Shown one piece after another: positions 51,759-60,535 of a DNA stretch of 64,000 nt. Position 1 is the first letter of the stretch; every line of letters starts with the position of its first letter. Location of the stretch: NCBI RefSeq assembly GCF_023544665.1, contig NZ_JAMJFL010000018.1, positions 78,859 to 142,858 of the forward strand, read 5' to 3'. The translations under genes were made by a program, and so were the position numbers. Under the pieces are notes generated by a model. The model made no database searches, was not told where the DNA came from, and was given only the letters and a program-made list of their open reading frames with translations. This stretch comes from Streptomyces sp. YS415. GTDB lineage: Bacteria; Actinomycetota; Actinomycetes; Streptomycetales; Streptomycetaceae.

Positions 51759-53417
51759 TCAGCCCCTGCCCGGCTCCACGACCGCCCACTGCGCCTGCGT
51801 CTGCGCGGCGGCGGTCCCGGCTCCGCGCCGGATCTCATGGCCCGGCAGCCCCGCGCGGCCCACGACCCAACTCGCCCCCGGCAAGGCCTTCGCGGCCTGT
51901 TTCAGGGGCGCCAGACAAGCGGCCGCCTGCCGGTGGTCCAGGACGCTGCCGGGCGCGCACAGGACCGTCGCCAGGGACAGCGTGACGGGATGCCCGCCCG
52001 CCGACCAGGGGGCGTCCAGCACGGCGGCGGCCAGCGGATCAAGATCTTCCGGATCCGCGAGCACCAGGAAGTCGTCGCCGCCGATGTGTCCCACGCGCGT
52101 ACCGCCGGACGCCGCGTGCTGCAACGTCCGCCCCACGGCGCGGATCAGCTCGTCGCCCGCCGCGAATCCCGCCCCGTCGTTGACCCGTTTGAAGTGGTCC
52201 ACGTCGAGCCAGCTCAGAGCGTACGTCCGCCCGTCCGCGATCCGCCGGTCCACCTCGCCGGTGATCACGTCCGATCCGGGCAGCCGGGTCAGCGGATTGA
52301 GCCCGGCCGCCTCCTCGACCCGCGATTCGGCCAGCGCCCGCACGAGGTCCGCCAGCCGTACGACGCCCACGCACCGCCCGTACCGGTCCACGACCGCCAC
52401 GTCGTCGGACGTACGGTCCCGGTCGCCCACCGCCACGACGTCCAGCACCTGCCAGGCGGTGGCGTCGACGCCGACCGTCCGCGGCGGATCGCCGAGCTTG
52501 GACGCCGGCCGGTCCGCGTACAGGGCATGGCCGTAGCGTCCCGACATCGACAGCAGGAAGCGGGAACGGTGCACCGAGCGCACGGGCACGCCGCGCGTGT
52601 CGACGAGCAGCACCCCGGACACGTCGGGTGACCCGGTCAGCAGGGTGCGCACCTGGCCGGCCGACGCGGTGGCCGGCAGCAGCGCGGCGGGCCGGACGAA
52701 CTCGCGGACGGCCGGACCCGAAGGCGGGGTCGCCCCGCCGCCGGGGCGGCGGGGCGGAACGTATACGTCCGCGGCGGGCAGCCGGGCGGGTGGCGCGAAC
52801 AGCTCACCCTGCGCCAGCTGCGCGCCGGCCGACACCGCCGCCGCGCACTGCAACTCGGTCTCGACGCCCTCCACGCACAGCAGCGCCCCCAGCTCGTCGC
52901 ACAGCGTCCGCATCGCGCGTACGGCCGCCGAGCGCGCCAGCAGCGACGCGTCGAGCTTCACCAGATCCGGCGCCACGTCGACGAGCAGCCGCAGGGGTAC
53001 GTCCCCGTCCCCGACGCCGTCCGCACTGATCCGGAAGCCCTGCTCCCGCAACCCGGCCACCGCCTCCAGCAGCGCCTGCTGCGGCACGTGCGTGTACGGC
53101 GGGACGATGTCGAGGGTCACCTCCCAGGGCATCCGCCCCACTTCCCGGACCGCCTCGGCCAGTTGGGCCAGTCCGCCGAGATCGGCGAGAGTGCCCGCGA
53201 AGACGTTGATGTGCAGCGGCAGCAAGGTCTCCTTGCGGGCCGCCGCCCGGACCGCCGACACGGCGAGGCCGCCGTCGAGTTCGGGGTCCCGCCGGGCCTC
53301 GGCCAGGATGTCGCCGGTCTCCGGACGGGCAAGAACCTCCAGCCCCGCCACTCCACCGGTCGTCAGATTGACCACCGGCTGAAAGGCGAAGCGGAGCGTG
53401 TCCGACCAGGAGTGCAC
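51759..53417 (-). CDS. Degenerate EAL-CBS-GGDEF cyclic di-GMP-type protein
   Basis: 552 residues from GTG 53417. An EAL-like domain (about 1-235), a CBS pair (about 255-370) and a GGDEF-like domain (about 375-545), the reverse of the common GGDEF-EAL order. EAL residues are eroded: EVL for EAL in GLEVLARP, LDIVPP where the catalytic Glu of the ELTE-type motif should be, and ADGVGDGDVP for the DDFGTG loop, although VEGVETELQ is kept. GGDEF reads HIGGDDF, with no RxxD inhibitory site before it, but WLDVDHFKRVND is intact. More likely a c-di-GMP or nucleotide sensor than a full bifunctional enzyme. No membrane helix. Confidence 0.85.
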   Translation of the reverse strand: MHSWSDTLRFAFQPVVNLTTGGVAGLEVLARPETGDILAEARRDPELDGGLAVSAVRAAARKETLLPLHINVFAGTLADLGGLAQLAEAVREVGRMPWEVTLDIVPPYTHVPQQALLEAVAGLREQGFRISADGVGDGDVPLRLLVDVAPDLVKLDASLLARSAAVRAMRTLCDELGALLCVEGVETELQCAAAVSAGAQLAQGELFAPPARLPAADVYVPPRRPGGGATPPSGPAVREFVRPAALLPATASAGQVRTLLTGSPDVSGVLLVDTRGVPVRSVHRSRFLLSMSGRYGHALYADRPASKLGDPPRTVGVDATAWQVLDVVAVGDRDRTSDDVAVVDRYGRCVGVVRLADLVRALAESRVEEAAGLNPLTRLPGSDVITGEVDRRIADGRTYALSWLDVDHFKRVNDGAGFAAGDELIRAVGRTLQHAASGGTRVGHIGGDDFLVLADPEDLDPLAAAVLDAPWSAGGHPVTLSLATVLCAPGSVLDHRQAAACLAPLKQAAKALPGASWVVGRAGLPGHEIRRGAGTAAAQTQAQWAVVEPGRG

Positions 53418-53538
53418 GGCAGCATAATCGCGCCCCCGGCACGCACCCGAGCCCAGTTCATGAGACGTTCACGCAGGATTCCGGGATGGTCACAGAGCGT
53501 GCGCAGCCCCCGTGCGCGCCCCCTCTCCTCCGCCCGGG

Positions 53539-54729
53539 TCAGCGCACCGCGATCACCGCCGAGCCGTGCCCGAACAACCCTTGGTTCGCCGAGATGCCCA
53601 CGCGCACGTGCGCGATCTGCCGCTCACCCGCGGAACCCCGCAACTGCCATGCCAGCTCACACACTTGGGCCACGGCCTGAGCGGGTACGGCCTCGCCGAA
53701 GGAGGCGAGCCCGCCGCTGGCGTTCACGGGTATGCGCCCTCCCGGGCTCGTCACCCCTTCCCGCAGCAGCTTCGCGCCGTCCCCCTCGGCGCACAGCCCC
53801 AGGTCCTCGTACCACTGCAACTCCAGGGCGGTGGACAGGTCGTAGACCTCCGCGAGCGAGAGATCGCCGGGCCCGATGCCGGCCTCCTCATAGGCGGCGG
53901 TCGCGATCGACGCCCGGAACGACTGGCTGGCGGGCTCCACCGCGACCGCCGAGTCCGTCGCGATGTCCGGCAGGTCGAGCACGGTGCTGGGGTAGTGCGG
54001 CGTCACCGTGGACACGGCGCGGATCCGCACCGGATGCGCCACGCCGTGCCGCCGCGCGAACTCCATGCTGGACAGCACCAGCGCGGCCCCGCCGTCCGAG
54101 GTGGCGCAGATGTCCAGCAGCCGCAGCGGATCGGCGACCGTCGCGGAGGCGGCCACCTCCTGCGCCGTGACCCGCTTGCGATAGCGCGCGTACGGATTCA
54201 GCGCCCCCATGGCGGAGTTCTTCACCTTGACCTGCGCGAAGTCCTCGGGCGTGTCCCCGTGCACGGCCATGCGCCGGCGCGCGTACAGCCCGAAGTACGT
54301 CGGATTCGTCGCCCCCAGCACCTGGAAGCGGAGCCAGTCGGGATCGTCGGGGCGATCCCCTCCTGCCGGGCGGAAGAAACCCTTGGGAGCGGCGTCGGCC
54401 CCCACCACCAGCACGGTGTCGGCGAGCCCCGCGAGGATCTGCGCCCGCGCGGCCCCGATGGCCTGCGCCCCGGACGCGCATGCCGCGTAGACGCTGGTGA
54501 CCCGCGCCCCCTGCCAGCCGAGCGCCTTCGCGAAGGCGGCCCCCGAGACGTATCCCGGATAGCCGCCCCGCACGGTGTCCGCGCCGACGATGGACCGCAC
54601 GTCCCGCCAGTCCAGCTCCGCGTCGGCCAGCGCGGCCCGAGCGGCCACCGCCCCGTACTCGACGAAGCCGCGCCCCCACTTGCCCCACGGGTGCATGCCC
54701 ACGCCGAGCACCGCCACGTCCTGCGCCAT
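53539..54729 (-). CDS. Thiolase-like lipid-transfer protein (SCP2 thiolase family)
   Basis: 396 residues from ATG 54729. N-terminal QDVAVLGVGMHPWGKWGRGF, the nucleophilic cysteine region VYAACASGAQAIGAARAQIL, and the C-terminal PVNASGGLASFGEAVPAQAV and SANQGLFGHGSAVIAV. The second thiolase cysteine is missing from the last motif, as in Ltp-type thiolase-like aldolases that act with DUF35 partners (for example Ltp2-ChsH2 in steroid side-chain removal). The substrate is unknown here. It follows its DUF35 partner by 4 bases. Confidence 0.88.
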   Translation of the reverse strand: MAQDVAVLGVGMHPWGKWGRGFVEYGAVAARAALADAELDWRDVRSIVGADTVRGGYPGYVSGAAFAKALGWQGARVTSVYAACASGAQAIGAARAQILAGLADTVLVVGADAAPKGFFRPAGGDRPDDPDWLRFQVLGATNPTYFGLYARRRMAVHGDTPEDFAQVKVKNSAMGALNPYARYRKRVTAQEVAASATVADPLRLLDICATSDGGAALVLSSMEFARRHGVAHPVRIRAVSTVTPHYPSTVLDLPDIATDSAVAVEPASQSFRASIATAAYEEAGIGPGDLSLAEVYDLSTALELQWYEDLGLCAEGDGAKLLREGVTSPGGRIPVNASGGLASFGEAVPAQAVAQVCELAWQLRGSAGERQIAHVRVGISANQGLFGHGSAVIAVR

Positions 54730-54733
54730 GCCC

Positions 54734-55177
54734 TCACCGCCCCCTCGTCGGCCGCCACTGCCAGGTCGTCCACACGGCCTCCGCGTCCTCGTGCAGGACG
54801 CCCGGCACGACCTCCACCTCCATGCCCACCGCGAGATCACCGACGGTGACCCCGGGAACGGCCTGCCCCAGCACCACCAGCCGCTCGGCGGCCAGTTCCA
54901 CAGCGATCAACGTGTACGGCTCCCACGGAAGTTCCGGATCGGTCACATAGGGTGACGGTGGCCGATACCGGCTGTCCGTGTACGACCAGACGCGGCCCCG
55001 CCGGGACAGCGGGACCTCCTCCAGATCGCCACCCGGGCACCCGGGGTTGCGGCAGTGGACGTCCTCGCGGGGGAAGAAGACCGAGGCGCAGGCGGAGCAG
55101 CGGGTTCCTAGGAGCCGGAAGCCGTCTCCGTCCCCGGCGAACCATCCGGCGACCACGGGTGTGCGTGTACGCGACAA
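54734..55177 (-). CDS. DUF35 OB-fold, zinc-ribbon acyl-CoA-associated protein
   Basis: 147 residues. The start is inferred as TTG 55177, preceded by GGGGAGGG; no ATG or GTG fits the family N-terminus. A rubredoxin-like zinc ribbon (LLGTRCSACASVFFPREDVH, then CRNPGCPGG, four Cys) is followed by an OB-fold (about 55-140, RGRVWSYTDSRYRPPSP, LIAVELAAERLVVLGQAVPG). DUF35 proteins bind acyl-CoA and partner thiolase-like enzymes, exactly the neighbour here. Confidence 0.87.
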   Translation of the reverse strand: MSRTRTPVVAGWFAGDGDGFRLLGTRCSACASVFFPREDVHCRNPGCPGGDLEEVPLSRRGRVWSYTDSRYRPPSPYVTDPELPWEPYTLIAVELAAERLVVLGQAVPGVTVGDLAVGMEVEVVPGVLHEDAEAVWTTWQWRPTRGR

Positions 55178-55201
55178 AGTCCCTCCCCGGTAACCGATCT
55201 G

Positions 55202-55219
55202 ACACTCCGTCAGGAGTGT
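55202..55219. promoter_or_regulatory. Inverted repeat ACACTCC-N4-GGAGTGT upstream of the thiolase pair
   Basis: A 7-bp perfect inverted repeat with a 4-base centre, 25 bases before the DUF35 start and about 100 bases before the divergent Nudix gene. The position and 18-bp size suit a TetR-type repressor of the lipid pair. Confidence 0.45.
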
Positions 55220-55315
55220 GTCACGGGCCCGCGCGAATGGGCAGCGGTCCGCCCGCCACGGTGCAGCACCCGCCCCCGGAAGACGTCCTTTCCGTGATCG
55301 GATACAGTCCGCCGC

Positions 55316-55852
55316 GTGTCCGAAACTCAACACTCCAACCCCAACTCCGCGCCCGGTTCCCACTGTTCGAGCTGCGGAGCGCCCTATGGAGAGGGCGTCA
55401 CCGGCTGGCCCCGCACCTGCCCGGTCTGCGGCACCGTGGCCTACCGCAACCCGCTCCCGGTCGCCGTCGCGCTCCAGCCCGTGTACGACACCAAGGGCAC
55501 CGCCCTTGTCGTCATCACCCGAACCGTCGCTCCCGCGCGCGGGGGCATCGCACTGCCCGGCGGTTACCTCGACGACCGCGAGGACTGGCGGCAGGCCCTC
55601 GTGCGCGAACTCAAGGAAGAGACCGGCATCGACGCCGCCACCCGGGACGTACGGCTGGTGGACGCGATGAGCTCGCCCGACGGCCATCTGCTGCTGTTCG
55701 GACTGCTCCCGGAGCGCCCGGCCGACCACCTCCCGGCATCCGCCGGGACGGACGAAACGGAGGGCTGGCACCTCCTGCGCCGCCCCGAAGAACTCGCCTT
55801 CCCCCTGCACACGGTCGCGGTACGGGCCTGGTTCGAGGGCCGCTACATCTGA
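55316..55852 (+). CDS. Nudix hydrolase with N-terminal zinc ribbon
   Basis: 178 residues from GTG 55316. An N-terminal zinc ribbon (HCSSCGAPYG and RTCPVCGTVAYRNP, four Cys) is followed by a Nudix domain with a perfect box GYLDDREDWRQALVRELKEE plus TGI, i.e. Gx5Ex7REUxEExGU, at about residues 82-104. The arrangement resembles NADH pyrophosphatase (NudC)-like or ADP-ribose hydrolases; the substrate is not readable. Convergent with the glucosidase gene, 2 bases apart. Confidence 0.92.
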   Translation: MSETQHSNPNSAPGSHCSSCGAPYGEGVTGWPRTCPVCGTVAYRNPLPVAVALQPVYDTKGTALVVITRTVAPARGGIALPGGYLDDREDWRQALVRELKEETGIDAATRDVRLVDAMSSPDGHLLLFGLLPERPADHLPASAGTDETEGWHLLRRPEELAFPLHTVAVRAWFEGRYI

Positions 55853-55854
55853 GT

Positions 55855-58221
55855 TCAGGCCTGCGCGAGCCCTCGCATCCGCACCGGGTAGGGCGGCTCG
55901 CTCACGCCGTCCTCACCCTCCCGCTCCACCACCACCTGCCGGCCCACCCAGCGGGCGACGTACCGCTCGACCTCCGGTTCGTCCCAGCCGTCGCCCGCGT
56001 CCGGCACCACCAGCCCGCCGCCGGTCCTGCCCCGGGCAGGCGCCCACACCTCCAGCTCCAGCCCCCCGTCCTCGCCCCGCACCGGCAGGACGGCACCCGC
56101 GCGCGCGAGCACCGGGATGCGAGACAGCGGCGCGTCGACCAGCACCTGACCCGGACCCTCGTACACCTGCTCGGTTATGGTGTCGTACCACCGCCCCCGC
56201 GGCAGCTGCACCGCACGCCGGTCCGTGCCCGGATCGAGCACCGGCGCCACCAGCAGAGAGTCCCCCAGCAGGAAGGCGTCCTCGCAGTCACGCAGCGCCC
56301 GGTCCTCCGGAGCGCCCCACCAGACCGGCCGCACATAGGGCGCCCCGGTACGCCGGGCCAGATGCGCCAGCGTCAGGAAGTACGGCAGCAGCCGCCTGCG
56401 CTGCACGAGCGCCACGCGCGCGTACTCCAGCACCTCCGCACCGAACTCCCACGGCTCCCGGCGCCCCGCCCGCCCACTCGCGTGCGTACGGAACAGCGGC
56501 AGAAACGCGCCCAGCTGGAACCAGCGCAGATACAGCTCGGGCGACGGACTGCCGTCGAAGCCCCCCACGTCCGGCCCCGAGTACGGCACCCCGCACAGCC
56601 CGAGCCCCATCACCAGCGACAGCGACACGCGCAGCCCCGGCCACCCCGTCGCCACATCACCCGACCAGGTCCCGCCGTAGCGCTGAAGACCGGCCCACCC
56701 GGAGCGGGAGAAGACGAACGGCCGCTCCCGGGGCGCCAGCTCGCGCAGCCCCTCGTACGCCGCCCGGGCCATGCACAGGGCATAGACGTTGTGCCCCTCG
56801 CGATGATCACCACCGCGGCCCTCCAGGGCATGCCGGGCGGAACGGGGCAACGTCGACTCCCCGAAGGCGGTGAACGACGTCGGTTCGTTCATGTCATGCC
56901 AGAAACCCGCGAACCCCTGCGCCAGCCGTTCCTCGTACAGACCGCCCCACCACTGCCGCACGCGCGCGTGCGTGAAATCCGGGTACACCGCCTCCCCGGG
57001 CCGGACGACCCCCTCGACGAGACGGCCGGAGGCGTCCCGCACAAAGGCGTCCACCGCCGCCCCGCCGACGTAGACGTCGTTGCCGGCATCGGCCTTGACC
57101 GCCGGGTCGACGACCGACACCAGCCGGATCCCGTCCCGTCGCAGCTCCTCCGCGAGCTGGGGCAGCTTGGGGAAGCGGTCCTGGTCGACGGTGAAGACCT
57201 GATGGCCGTCGTAGTGGTCGATGTCCAGATGCACCGCGTCCAGCGGCAGACCGCGCTCCAGATAGCCCGAAGCTGTCCGCCGCACCTCCTGCTCACTGCC
57301 GAAGCCCCACCGCGCGTGGTGGTGCCCCAGCGCCCAGGCGGGCGGCAGCGCCGGCGCCCCGGTCAGCGAGGCCCAGGTGAGCAGCACGCGCGCGGGCGTG
57401 CCCACCATGACCCAGCAGCGCAGCGGCCCGCCCTCCATGCGCACCTCGCAGATCCCCGCCCGGTCGTGTCCGGAACCCGCCCCCTCCTCGCCCTCCCGCA
57501 GCGTCACCGCGCCGTCCCACGAGGTGTCGTGGAACACCAGATGAGTGGCCGCGTCGGCCACCACCATCTGCACCGGCATCGTGAGGTACAGCGGATCGGC
57601 GTCCGGCCCGAAGGCGTGACCGGGGTCGGTGTTCCACAGGCGGTACGTTCCGTCCCTCAGCCGGGGCCCCGACGCCCGCCCGCCGAGCCCGAAGAAACGC
57701 GCGTCCGCGGCCACTTCGGAGCGCTGCATCCAGCGCGCGGGCCCGCCCCCGACCGGCTCCCACCACCGGGGCGGCAGATCCCGGCGCAGGGTGACCCCAC
57801 CGGGCGTACGCACCTCCACGGCGCCGTGCCGCGACACCACGACCGTCACCCGCTCGGCCACCACCCGCCAGCCGCCGTCCTTGTCCGGCTCCAGCACGGC
57901 CCGGGGATCCGGCTCCGGGCAACGACCGGCGAGCGCGTACGACGGCTCCGCCTCCGCCCCGTCCCAACCCCAGAAGACGGCACCGTTCACGGTCACCGTG
58001 ATGCGCAGCATCGTCCTGCTGAACCGGAGAACCCCACCTCCGGGGCCGGGCTCCACCTCCCGCACGGAACCGGGCACACGCGCCCGCTCGGCCCCCCTGG
58101 CCGGCAGCCCGGCGGCGTCCGCGCGCCGCCTGCGCCACGCCGCCCGCACGGTACGCAACCCCTGCGCCGCCCCCGCAGAACCGACCACCTTCACCGAACG
58201 CACCAGGTCACGACCGTCCAT
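55855..58221 (-). CDS. GH31 family alpha-glucosidase/xylosidase
   Basis: 788 residues. The GH31 barrel is clear: LPLDAVHLDIDHYDGHQVFT, FAGFWHDMNEPTSFTAFGES (catalytic Asp at about residue 443), PFVFSRSGWAGLQRYGGTWS and GVPYSGPDVGGFDGSPSPEL (acid region), followed by the C-terminal beta domain (VLDPGTDRRAVQLPRGRWYD). No signal peptide, so intracellular. It removes alpha-linked glucose or xylose from non-reducing ends; specificity is unknown. It is divergent from the acetoacetyl-CoA synthetase gene. Confidence 0.92.
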   Translation of the reverse strand: MDGRDLVRSVKVVGSAGAAQGLRTVRAAWRRRRADAAGLPARGAERARVPGSVREVEPGPGGGVLRFSRTMLRITVTVNGAVFWGWDGAEAEPSYALAGRCPEPDPRAVLEPDKDGGWRVVAERVTVVVSRHGAVEVRTPGGVTLRRDLPPRWWEPVGGGPARWMQRSEVAADARFFGLGGRASGPRLRDGTYRLWNTDPGHAFGPDADPLYLTMPVQMVVADAATHLVFHDTSWDGAVTLREGEEGAGSGHDRAGICEVRMEGGPLRCWVMVGTPARVLLTWASLTGAPALPPAWALGHHHARWGFGSEQEVRRTASGYLERGLPLDAVHLDIDHYDGHQVFTVDQDRFPKLPQLAEELRRDGIRLVSVVDPAVKADAGNDVYVGGAAVDAFVRDASGRLVEGVVRPGEAVYPDFTHARVRQWWGGLYEERLAQGFAGFWHDMNEPTSFTAFGESTLPRSARHALEGRGGDHREGHNVYALCMARAAYEGLRELAPRERPFVFSRSGWAGLQRYGGTWSGDVATGWPGLRVSLSLVMGLGLCGVPYSGPDVGGFDGSPSPELYLRWFQLGAFLPLFRTHASGRAGRREPWEFGAEVLEYARVALVQRRRLLPYFLTLAHLARRTGAPYVRPVWWGAPEDRALRDCEDAFLLGDSLLVAPVLDPGTDRRAVQLPRGRWYDTITEQVYEGPGQVLVDAPLSRIPVLARAGAVLPVRGEDGGLELEVWAPARGRTGGGLVVPDAGDGWDEPEVERYVARWVGRQVVVEREGEDGVSEPPYPVRMRGLAQA

Positions 58222-58433
58222 GCTGCTCAGCCTGCCATCGGCGGCCCCGCACGGGTGTGTCGTTCAACTGCCGTTCACCCGTGCCGGGACCACATCTTCA
58301 CGACGCCGACTATGTGGCGGGCGCCCTGGTGCGGGAGTCGATCACATGGCATCGTCCGTGTCAGCCGCGTCACGCGCACACCCCGCTCGTGCGCGGACGA
58401 CGCACACCACGCGCACAGTCCGGGAGCCGCCCC

Positions 58434-60401
58434 ATGCCGACCCAGAACCCCGAGCCGCTCTGGCAGCCGGATCCGCAACGCATCGCCGACGCACAGGTCA
58501 CGAAGTTCCAGGCCTGGGCGGCGCAACGCCACGGAGCACCGGCCGAAGGCGGCTACGCGGCACTGCACCGCTGGTCCGTCGACGAGCTGGACACATTCTG
58601 GCAAGCGGTCACCGAGTGGTTCGACGTACGGTTCTCGACCCCCGCCACGCGCGTGCTCGCCGACCGCGCGATGCCCGGCGCCCAGTGGTTCCCCGGGGCG
58701 ACCCTGAACTACGCCGAGCACGCCCTGCGCGCCGCCGCCACCCGGGCAGCCGAACCCGCTCTCCTCCACGTCGACGAGACCCACGAACCGAGCCCGGTGA
58801 CCTGGGCCGAGCTCCGCCGCCAGGTCGGCTCCCTCGCCGCCGAACTGCGCACGCTCGGCGTACGCCCCGGTGACCGCGTCAGCGGCTACCTCCCGAACAT
58901 CCCCCAGGCCGTCGTCGCCCTCCTCGCCACGGCCGCCGTGGGCGGCGTCTGGACCTCCTGCGCCCCCGACTTCGGCGCCCGCAGCGTCCTCGACCGCTTC
59001 CAGCAGGTCGAACCGGTCGTCCTGTTCACCGTGGACGGCTACCGCTACGGCGGCAAGGAGCACGACCGCCGTGACACCGTGGCCGAACTGCGCCGCGAAC
59101 TGCCCACCCTGCGCGCCGTCGTCCACATCCCGCTCCTCGGCACCGAGGCCCCCGACGGCGCCCTGGAATGGTCCGCCCTCACCAGCGCCGACACCGAGCC
59201 CGTCTTCGAGCAGGTGCCCTTCGACCACCCCCTGTGGGTGCTCTACTCCTCCGGCACCACCGGCCTGCCCAAGGCCATCGTCCAGTCCCAGGGCGGCATC
59301 CTCGTCGAGCACCTGAAGCAACTCGGCCTGCACTGCGACCTCGGCCCCGAGGACACCTTCTTCTGGTACACCTCGACCGGCTGGATGATGTGGAACTTCC
59401 TCGTCTCCGGCCTCCTCACCGGCACCACGGTCGTCCTCTACGACGGCAGCCCCGGCTACCCGGACACCGGCGCCCAGTGGCGCGTCGCCGAACGCACCGG
59501 CGCCACCCTCTACGGCACCTCCGCTGCGTACGTCATGGCCTGCCGCAAGGCGGACGTGCACCCGGGCCGCGACTTCGACCTCTCCAAGGTGCAGTGCGTC
59601 GCCACCACCGGCTCACCCCTGCCGCCCGACGGCTTCCGCTGGCTGCACGACGAGGTCCGCGAGGACCTCTGGATCGCCTCCGTCAGCGGCGGCACCGACG
59701 TCTGCTCCTGCTTCGCCGGAGCCGTGCCCACCCTCCCCGTGCACATCGGAGAGCTCCAGGCCCCCAGCCTCGGCACCGACCTCCAGTCCTGGGACCCGAG
59801 CGGCAAGCCCCTCATCGACGAGGTCGGCGAACTCGTCGTCACCAACCCCATGCCGTCCATGCCGATCCACTTCTGGAACGACCCCGACGGCAGCCGCTAC
59901 CACGGCAGCTACTTCGACACCTACCCCGGCGTCTGGCGCCACGGAGACTGGATCACCGTCACCTCACGCGGCTCGGTCGTCATCCACGGCCGCTCCGACT
60001 CCACGCTCAACCGCCAGGGCGTCCGCATGGGTTCCGCCGACATCTACGAAGCCGTCGAGCGGCTCCCCGAGATCAAGGAATCCCTCGTCGTCGGCATCGA
60101 GCAGCCCGACGGCGGCTACTGGATGCCGCTGTTCGTCCACCTCGCCCCCGGAGCCGTCCTCGACGAGGCCCTGCTGGACCGCATCAAGCAGACCATCCGG
60201 GAACAGCTCTCCCCGCGTCACATCCCCGACGAGGTCATCGAGGTACCGGGCGTCCCGCACACCCTCACCGGCAAGCGCATCGAGGTCCCCGTCAAACGCC
60301 TCCTCCAGGGCACCCCCCTGGACAAGGCCGTCAACTCGGGCTCCATCGACAACCTCGACCTGCTGCACTTCTACGAGGACCTCGCCCGCAAGCGCGCCTG
60401 A
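58434..60401 (+). CDS. Acetoacetyl-CoA synthetase
   Basis: 655 residues from ATG 58434. An ANL-superfamily acyl-CoA ligase: LWVLYSSGTTGLPKAIVQSQ at about residues 267-286, SGYLPNIPQAVVALLATAAV, GDWITVTSRGSVVIHGRSDS, and the C-terminal catalytic lysine in HTLTGKRIEVPVKRLL. The start LWQPDPQRIADAQVTKFQAW and ~650-residue length with LQGTPLDKAVNSGSIDN at the end identify the acetoacetate-specific branch. It activates acetoacetate with ATP and CoA and may feed polyhydroxybutyrate, lipid or polyketide precursors. Confidence 0.93.
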   Translation: MPTQNPEPLWQPDPQRIADAQVTKFQAWAAQRHGAPAEGGYAALHRWSVDELDTFWQAVTEWFDVRFSTPATRVLADRAMPGAQWFPGATLNYAEHALRAAATRAAEPALLHVDETHEPSPVTWAELRRQVGSLAAELRTLGVRPGDRVSGYLPNIPQAVVALLATAAVGGVWTSCAPDFGARSVLDRFQQVEPVVLFTVDGYRYGGKEHDRRDTVAELRRELPTLRAVVHIPLLGTEAPDGALEWSALTSADTEPVFEQVPFDHPLWVLYSSGTTGLPKAIVQSQGGILVEHLKQLGLHCDLGPEDTFFWYTSTGWMMWNFLVSGLLTGTTVVLYDGSPGYPDTGAQWRVAERTGATLYGTSAAYVMACRKADVHPGRDFDLSKVQCVATTGSPLPPDGFRWLHDEVREDLWIASVSGGTDVCSCFAGAVPTLPVHIGELQAPSLGTDLQSWDPSGKPLIDEVGELVVTNPMPSMPIHFWNDPDGSRYHGSYFDTYPGVWRHGDWITVTSRGSVVIHGRSDSTLNRQGVRMGSADIYEAVERLPEIKESLVVGIEQPDGGYWMPLFVHLAPGAVLDEALLDRIKQTIREQLSPRHIPDEVIEVPGVPHTLTGKRIEVPVKRLLQGTPLDKAVNSGSIDNLDLLHFYEDLARKRA

Positions 60402-60425
60402 GCCCTCCGGAACAGCCCCCGCAAC

Positions 60426-60467
60426 CTGGCCTCGGACGCCGCCCGCACAGGCGAAGCCCGAGGCCAG
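60426..60467 (+). terminator. Terminator after acetoacetyl-CoA synthetase
   Basis: Perfect 10-bp stem CTGGCCTCGG/CCGAGGCCAG with a 22-base loop, 25 bases past the stop. Confidence 0.65.
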
Positions 60468-60535
60468 AGCCATTGTCAGTGGCGCCGATTACTGTGAGTG
60501 AGCACAGATCGACCGTGCACACACAGGGGGAAAAC

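Noticed and set aside
58291..58318. CCACAT/ATGTGG inverted repeat upstream of acetoacetyl-CoA synthetase
   Set aside because: Short arms with a long spacer. Expected by chance in a sequence of this size.
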